DNA of 8,313 nucleotides, taken from NCBI GenBank assembly GCA_002694345.1, contig NZLV01000063.1, positions 1-8,313 of the forward strand, in the 5' to 3' direction. This document shows positions 4,744 to 8,313 of the stretch, piece by piece. Source of the stretch: Maricaulis sp. (GTDB taxonomy: Bacteria > Pseudomonadota > Alphaproteobacteria > Caulobacterales > Maricaulaceae). Position 1 is the first letter of the stretch, and every line of letters begins with the position of its first letter. The position numbers and the translations under genes are program-made. A model generated the notes under the pieces. That model saw nothing but the letters and a program-made list of their open reading frames with translations. It had not been told where the DNA came from and did no database searches.

Positions 4744-6056
4744 GCCTCCACGCTCGCCGGCGCGGGGTCGCAAAACGCCTTCACATCGAAGATGCGCGGG
4801 TCGGCGATGATGTCGCCGGGCGTGAGCGGACGTGAGAGTTCGAGGCCTTCCAGGGAGCGGGCGCGGGACAGGGCGACATAGGCCTGGCCGTGGGCGAAGA
4901 GGCGGCGGGCGAGGTCGAGATAGACCTTGTCCAGGGTGAGACCCTGGGCCTTGTGGATCGTCATCGCCCAGGCCAGCCGCAGCGGATACTGGGTGAAACT
5001 GCCCGCCGTGGTCTTGGTCAGCGCCTGTTTTTCCGGATCGAAGGCATAGGCATTGCGCTCCCATTTCTGGGCTTCGACCGCATGGGTGGTATCACCGATG
5101 CGGACGCGGACGGCCTTTTCGTCAAAACCTTCCACCTCCCCCAGCGTGCCATTGACCCAGCGGCCCTGGGGATCATTGCGGGTCAGCATGACCCGCGCGC
5201 CGATCTTCAGGGTGAGCGGTTCCTCGCCCGGGAAAAGGCGCGGATCGAACTGGCCTTCCACCTTGGCCTCAAAGGACCGGCTGGGCGTGCGCAGCCCTTC
5301 CAGACGCGCCTGATTGATGCGCCAGGCCGCCTCATTGGTGGCCGTGAGGACGATATGAGTGAGCGAGGCTTCCAGGCCGGAACGCCCGGTGACGCGCTCA
5401 TTGAGGTCAGCCGCCTCGTCATTATTGAGATTGGCGTCGCGGACGGCATTCAGGATGTTGATGAAATACTCGTCCGTCTGGCGGAAGACCTGTTCCAGCT
5501 CGACGAAGGAGAAGCCGGCATCGCGGAAGCTGGGCGGGTGGAAGAAGAAGGGCCCGCCAAAGGTCGCCTCGAGATATTCCGCCTCGGCACCCTGGACGAC
5601 GGGCGGCAGCTGGGCGAGGTCGCCGACCAGCACGATCTGGACCCCGCCAAAGGGCTCATTGCGCTCGCGGTTGAGGCGCAGGGATTGGTCGATCGCCCAC
5701 ATCATGTCGGCGCGGACCATGGAAATCTCGTCGATCACCAGGGTTTCCAGCGCTTGCACCACGCGGCGATGGCGCACCTTGCGGATATCGCGGGCGCCGA
5801 TCATGCGCGGCGGGAAGTGGAAGAAGGAATGGATGGTCTGGCCACCCGCCTGCATCGCCGCCACGCCGGTCGGTGCAATCACGGCGGCCCGATTGCCCGC
5901 CCGGCGCAGGAATTCCCGCATCAGCGTGGTCTTGCCGGTGCCGGCCCGCCCGGTGATGAAGACATTCGGACGCGCGCTCGCCAGCCAGTCCAGCAGGCGT
6001 TCCTGATGGTCGGACAGGGAGGGCCGCGCGGCGGCAAGCTGGGAGACGCTGGTCAT
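4740..6056 (-). CDS. PIF1-like superfamily 1 DNA helicase (AAA ATPase)
   Basis: A 438-residue protein with an ordered set of SF1B helicase motifs: Walker A GRAGTGKTT (36-44), motif Ia-like APTGVAAMQAGGQTIHSFF (61-79), Walker B LVIDEISM (106-113), motif III VGDLAQLPPV (144-153), motif IV-like LEQVFRQ (187-193), motif V WAMTIHKAQGLTLD (363-376) and motif VI YVALSRARSLEGL (393-405). TIHSFF and DEISM are typical of PIF1/RecD2-like enzymes, which unwind 5'-3' and act on forks, R-loops or quadruplexes; the bacterial role of this small form is not established. No extra N-terminal or nuclease domain is present. The ATG at 6056 has no clear Shine-Dalgarno. The gene follows the lipoprotein gene on the same strand after 32 bases, so co-transcription is plausible but a shared function is not evident. 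Confidence 0.9.
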   Translation of the reverse strand: MTSVSQLAAARPSLSDHQERLLDWLASARPNVFITGRAGTGKTTLMREFLRRAGNRAAVIAPTGVAAMQAGGQTIHSFFHFPPRMIGARDIRKVRHRRVVQALETLVIDEISMVRADMMWAIDQSLRLNRERNEPFGGVQIVLVGDLAQLPPVVQGAEAEYLEATFGGPFFFHPPSFRDAGFSFVELEQVFRQTDEYFINILNAVRDANLNNDEAADLNERVTGRSGLEASLTHIVLTATNEAAWRINQARLEGLRTPSRSFEAKVEGQFDPRLFPGEEPLTLKIGARVMLTRNDPQGRWVNGTLGEVEGFDEKAVRVRIGDTTHAVEAQKWERNAYAFDPEKQALTKTTAGSFTQYPLRLAWAMTIHKAQGLTLDKVYLDLARRLFAHGQAYVALSRARSLEGLELSRPLTPGDIIADPRIFDVKAFCDPAPASVEA

Positions 6057-6088
6057 GGCGTCAAACTGGCCGTGTTTGCGACAAATGC

Positions 6089-6586
6089 CTAGCCGGGCCC
6101 CGCATCCGCGTGCGGATTGCGATGCCGGCGCTCGAACAGTTCGCGCACGCCATTGCGGTCGGAATTGCGGCGACAGTCGCGGCCATCCACACCGGCTTCG
6201 ATCACTTCATCATTGTCCAGCGTGAAACTGACCGGGCAGATGAAGGCGGACGGGTTGGGGCGGACCGGATTGGGTTCGGGCCGGGCGCAACGGTCATAAT
6301 GGCGACGGTCATGCTCGCCCGTGCTGGGCGAGGCCTGGGTGCAATAGGAAGGCGCCTGGGACAGGGCGGCGCGCTGCTCCGCCGGTTCGCCCAGATCGAC
6401 GATATAGGTGAGGACAGCCCGGCCTTCGGAATCCGTGGATTGGCGAGCCGTATTGCCCAGCTCTTCCAGCAATTGTGCGCGGCTCATTCCGATATAGGCG
6501 GGAAGCGGACGGGCGGTTTGTGTCGTGGTGCTGCACGCCATCAATCCGGTGGCCATCAGAAGCGCAAGCGCGGCTGATCTGATCAT
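6089..6586 (-). CDS. Small lipoprotein with BamE/SmpA-like N-terminal part
   Basis: A 165-residue precursor. The first 17 residues form a lipoprotein signal ending in the lipobox LMAC, with Cys18 as the lipidated residue, followed by Ser-Thr-Thr-Thr. The mature start contains YIGMSRAQLLEELGN (31-45), resembling the GMTRxQVxxxLG helix of BamE/SmpA-type lipoproteins, then a strand-like AVLTYIVDLG. The rest is charged and Pro-rich, with four further cysteines (82, 100, 117, 138) that could form two disulfides in the periplasm. The ATG at 6586 is preferred to one seven codons upstream because AGGAG lies about 7 bases before it and the signal peptide then starts normally with Met-Ile-Arg. I do not recognise a named family over the full length; the BamE-like reading is inference. 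It is the first gene of a likely two-gene - strand unit with the helicase. Confidence 0.75.
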   Translation of the reverse strand: MIRSAALALLMATGLMACSTTTQTARPLPAYIGMSRAQLLEELGNTARQSTDSEGRAVLTYIVDLGEPAEQRAALSQAPSYCTQASPSTGEHDRRHYDRCARPEPNPVRPNPSAFICPVSFTLDNDEVIEAGVDGRDCRRNSDRNGVRELFERRHRNPHADAGPG

Positions 6587-6701
6587 GCTGATCTCCTGTG
6601 CCCCCACCGGCGGATCACGAACACGCTATCACGCCCTTCCAGGCTGTACAGACCCCATCCTGGCGCTTGAACCAAACCACAAGATGGCGCACCTGTCAGA
6701 C
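6587..6701. other. Divergent intergenic region, lipoprotein / moeB
   Basis: 115 bp that must hold the promoters of the two divergent units. A GCTATCAC (6625-6632) matches 7 of 8 positions of the Caulobacter -10 consensus toward moeB, but no acceptable -35 lies upstream of it. No convincing promoter was found on the - strand. Confidence 0.3.
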
Positions 6702-7445
6702 ATGAGCGACGAGATCGATATCGAACGCTTCGCGCGCCACATCGTGCTGCGCGAGATCGGCGGACCGGGCCAGCAAGCCCTATCGAAGGCGCATGCCGTC
6801 CTGATCGGGGCGGGCGGACTGGGCGCGCCGGCGGCGCTCTACCTCGCAGCTGCCGGGATCGGCCGCCTCACACTGATCGATCCAGACCATGTGAGCCTGG
6901 ACAATCTGCAGCGCCAGATCCTGTTCCGGACGCAGGATGTCGGCCTGTCCAAGGCCGAGACCGGGGCCAAAGCCCTGATCGCGCTCAATCCGGGTACGGC
7001 CGTGACCGCCGTGACGGCGGCTCTGGACGCCCCCAATGCCCAGTCCCTGCTCGAAGGCGCCGATCTGGTGCTGGACGGATGCGATAATTTCGAGACGCGC
7101 TTTGCCGTGAATGCCGCCAGCCGGGCGCTGGGCATTCCCCTGATCTCCGGCGCGGTGGGCCGCTGGGACGGACAGGTTTCCCTGTTCAACGCATCAGCCG
7201 ATGCCCCCTGCTATCGCTGCTGGGTACCGGAGGTCCCGCCGGATGCGGAAACCTGCGCCCGCGTCGGCATTGTCGGCGCCCTCACCGGCGTGATCGGCTC
7301 GATGATGGCGCTGGAAGCGATCAAGCACATCTGCAGCGCAGGCGAGACACTGGACGGCCGCATTTTCCTGCTGGATGCGCTGGGCGTGGACAGCCGGACC
7401 GTGAAACTCGCGAAAGACCCGGCCTGCCCGGTCTGCAGCCGCTAG
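6702..7445 (+). CDS. moeB: MoeB/ThiF/HesA-family sulfur-carrier adenylyltransferase (E1-like)
   Basis: Enzymes of this family adenylate the C-terminal Gly-Gly of a ubiquitin-like sulfur carrier: MoaD for molybdopterin, ThiS for thiamine. The 247-residue product has RFARHIVLREIGGPGQ (9-24), the nucleotide loop LIGAGGLGAP (34-43), DNLQRQILF (67-75), DGCDNFETR (125-133, with the Mg-binding Asp), and a zinc site made by CYRC (170-173) and CPVC (242-245). The segment ETCARVGIVG (183-192) holds the Cys position that is catalytic in ThiF but not in MoeB. There is no C-terminal rhodanese domain, so the length matches E. coli MoeB (249). No carrier or moa/thi gene is in the window, so MoeB versus ThiF is not settled. 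The start at 6702 is chosen from homologue-like spacing; an ATG at 6684 is possible and neither has a good ribosome site. The stop shares CTAG with the convergent peptidase gene. Confidence 0.85.
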   Translation: MSDEIDIERFARHIVLREIGGPGQQALSKAHAVLIGAGGLGAPAALYLAAAGIGRLTLIDPDHVSLDNLQRQILFRTQDVGLSKAETGAKALIALNPGTAVTAVTAALDAPNAQSLLEGADLVLDGCDNFETRFAVNAASRALGIPLISGAVGRWDGQVSLFNASADAPCYRCWVPEVPPDAETCARVGIVGALTGVIGSMMALEAIKHICSAGETLDGRIFLLDALGVDSRTVKLAKDPACPVCSR

Positions 7446-8313
7446 TCCTCGTCCGGCGCTTCGCTTTCATCAGGCTCGAATGTGTCGAGGCTGCCATCCA
7501 TGGCGTCCGCGAGGAAGTCGCGGATATTGCCCATGATGCGGCGATAGGTGTGCTCGTCCCGGCCCCAATTGTGCCCGACCTGATCATCAACGATCAGGAC
7601 ATAGGGCGCATCGGCCCGCCGGAGTTCACGGGCAAAACCGCGCGCCTGGCGCAGCGGGACGATGGCATCGTCATGACCGTGATAGACGAGGATGGGACGG
7701 GTCAGCTGATCAACCAGGAATTCCGGTGACGTCGCCTGCAGGCGTTCCAGGTCCGCCGGGTCATCCGGATCGCCGATAAATTCGCGCCAGTATTCCCCGA
7801 CACTGTCTCCCACGCCGTCGGAATGTTCGATCATCGCCGGCAAGTCGTAGACTCCGCCCCCCGAGACGGCACAGCGATAGCGGTCCGGCGAGGTCAGGAC
7901 GGCCATCGCCGCGGCATAGCCGCCATAGGAGAACCCGACCACGCAGATGCGGTCCGGGTCCACGCGCCCCGCCGCGATCAGCTGATCGACCCCGTCATCG
8001 ATATCGGTCTGCATCGTGCCGCCGAACTGGCGGTGGCCGGCGGTGACAAAATCCCGTCCATAGCCCCAGGAACCCCGGAAATTGGGCTGGAGTACGGCAT
8101 AACCGCGATTGGCGAGCAATTGGACCCAATCGTCGTATTCGAGCGTGTCGCGAACGCCGTATGGGCCACCATGGGGCATGACGACGAGTGGCAGGTTGCT
8201 CTTGCCCCGTCCCCGCGGCAGCGTGAGGTAGCTGCGCATGGATTTTCCATCACGTGTCGGAATGTCGTGCGCGGTGCCCGCTGACAGCAGGCGGAAATCG
8301 ATATCCGGCCGCA
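7442..8313 (-). CDS. S9-family (prolyl-oligopeptidase/acylaminoacyl-peptidase-like) serine peptidase, C-terminal part
   Basis: The frame is open through the right edge, giving 289 visible residues. The Met codon at 8239 is internal, because the residues before it (AHDIPTRDGKS) continue the conserved 'RDG' strand that opens the S9 catalytic domain. Counting from the right-edge residue, the alpha/beta-hydrolase features are MPHGGPYG (45-52, oxyanion region), LQPNFRGSWGYG (74-85), the nucleophile elbow GFSYGGYAAA (Ser128), the acid in HGHDDAIVP (Asp215) and the base in VGHNWG (His247). The missing N-terminal part would be a beta-propeller that gates oligopeptide access. The tail is short and very acidic (FEPDESEAPDED). 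Such enzymes cleave short peptides; substrate and cellular location cannot be told from this part. It converges on moeB with a shared CTAG. Confidence 0.92.
   Translation of the reverse strand, partial: RPDIDFRLLSAGTAHDIPTRDGKSMRSYLTLPRGRGKSNLPLVVMPHGGPYGVRDTLEYDDWVQLLANRGYAVLQPNFRGSWGYGRDFVTAGHRQFGGTMQTDIDDGVDQLIAAGRVDPDRICVVGFSYGGYAAAMAVLTSPDRYRCAVSGGGVYDLPAMIEHSDGVGDSVGEYWREFIGDPDDPADLERLQATSPEFLVDQLTRPILVYHGHDDAIVPLRQARGFARELRRADAPYVLIVDDQVGHNWGRDEHTYRRIMGNIRDFLADAMDGSLDTFEPDESEAPDED

Noticed and set aside
3604..5064. 486-codon open frame on the - strand opposite dut and cysK
   Set aside because: It lies antisense to two genes with complete catalytic motifs. Its translation is Arg/Gly/His-rich low-complexity sequence without any motif, as expected from GC-rich third-position bias.
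4890..6092. 400-codon open frame on the + strand opposite the helicase
   Set aside because: It is the mirror of the helicase frame, which carries all helicase motifs. It ends only because the lipoprotein stop is CTAG, and it has no recognisable domain.
6625..6632. GCTATCAC as a moeB promoter -10 box
   Set aside because: It is a good -10 match, but no TTG-type -35 lies 10-14 bases upstream, so it is not called as a promoter.
6525..6701. Long N-terminal extension of the MoeB-like protein
   Set aside because: It would overlap the divergent lipoprotein gene and its ribosome site and adds residues unlike any E1-like enzyme. The family start fits 6702 (or 6684).
7978..8253. Overlapping frames opposite or within the S9 peptidase gene
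   Set aside because: The peptidase frame has the full Ser-Asp-His triad and continues past the right edge. The others lack motifs.

Overview
The window is GC-rich (about two thirds G+C by eye), densely coded bacterial DNA. It most likely comes from an alphaproteobacterium of the Caulobacterales/Maricaulales type. The grounds are the order ubiB ... coaC-coaB-dut, promoter-like boxes resembling the Caulobacter housekeeping consensus, DnaA-box variants like those at the Caulobacter origin, and only four GANTC (CcrM-type) sites in 8.3 kb. The taxonomic call is inference; no rRNA or other marker gene is present.

Left part (1-4743, all + strand): the 3' part of ubiB (ubiquinone biosynthesis), a stand-alone globin-sensor/protoglobin protein, coaC and coaB (two consecutive steps of coenzyme A synthesis, here as two overlapping genes instead of the usual coaBC fusion), dut (dUTPase) and cysK (cysteine synthase). 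The metabolic links are reasonable: CysK makes cysteine, CoaB joins cysteine to phosphopantothenate, and CoaC decarboxylates the product. The 131-bp gap between coaB and dut is the most structured noncoding stretch. It holds two DnaA-box-like 9-mers exactly 10 bp apart, an inverted copy of the core, a 12-bp palindrome and a GANTC site.

Right part (4740-8313): on the - strand, a compact PIF1-like superfamily 1 helicase preceded by a small secreted lipoprotein with a BamE/SmpA-like start and four cysteines. Then, divergently on +, a MoeB/ThiF-family sulfur-carrier adenylyltransferase. Last, on -, the catalytic C-terminal part of an S9 (prolyl-oligopeptidase-type) serine peptidase that runs off the right edge.

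Both convergent gene pairs (cysK/helicase and moeB/S9 peptidase) end on one shared CTAG that supplies both TAG stops. CTAG occurs only once more in the window, at the lipoprotein stop. No tRNA, rRNA, CRISPR array, insertion sequence or prophage gene was seen, and no gap exceeds 300 bases. This is mainly housekeeping sequence. The points most worth a second look are the possible DnaA/CcrM control region before dut, the split coaBC, the output-less sensor globin inside a quinone/CoA gene cluster, and the shared-CTAG convergent ends. I do not see convincing evidence for a wholly new multi-gene system.
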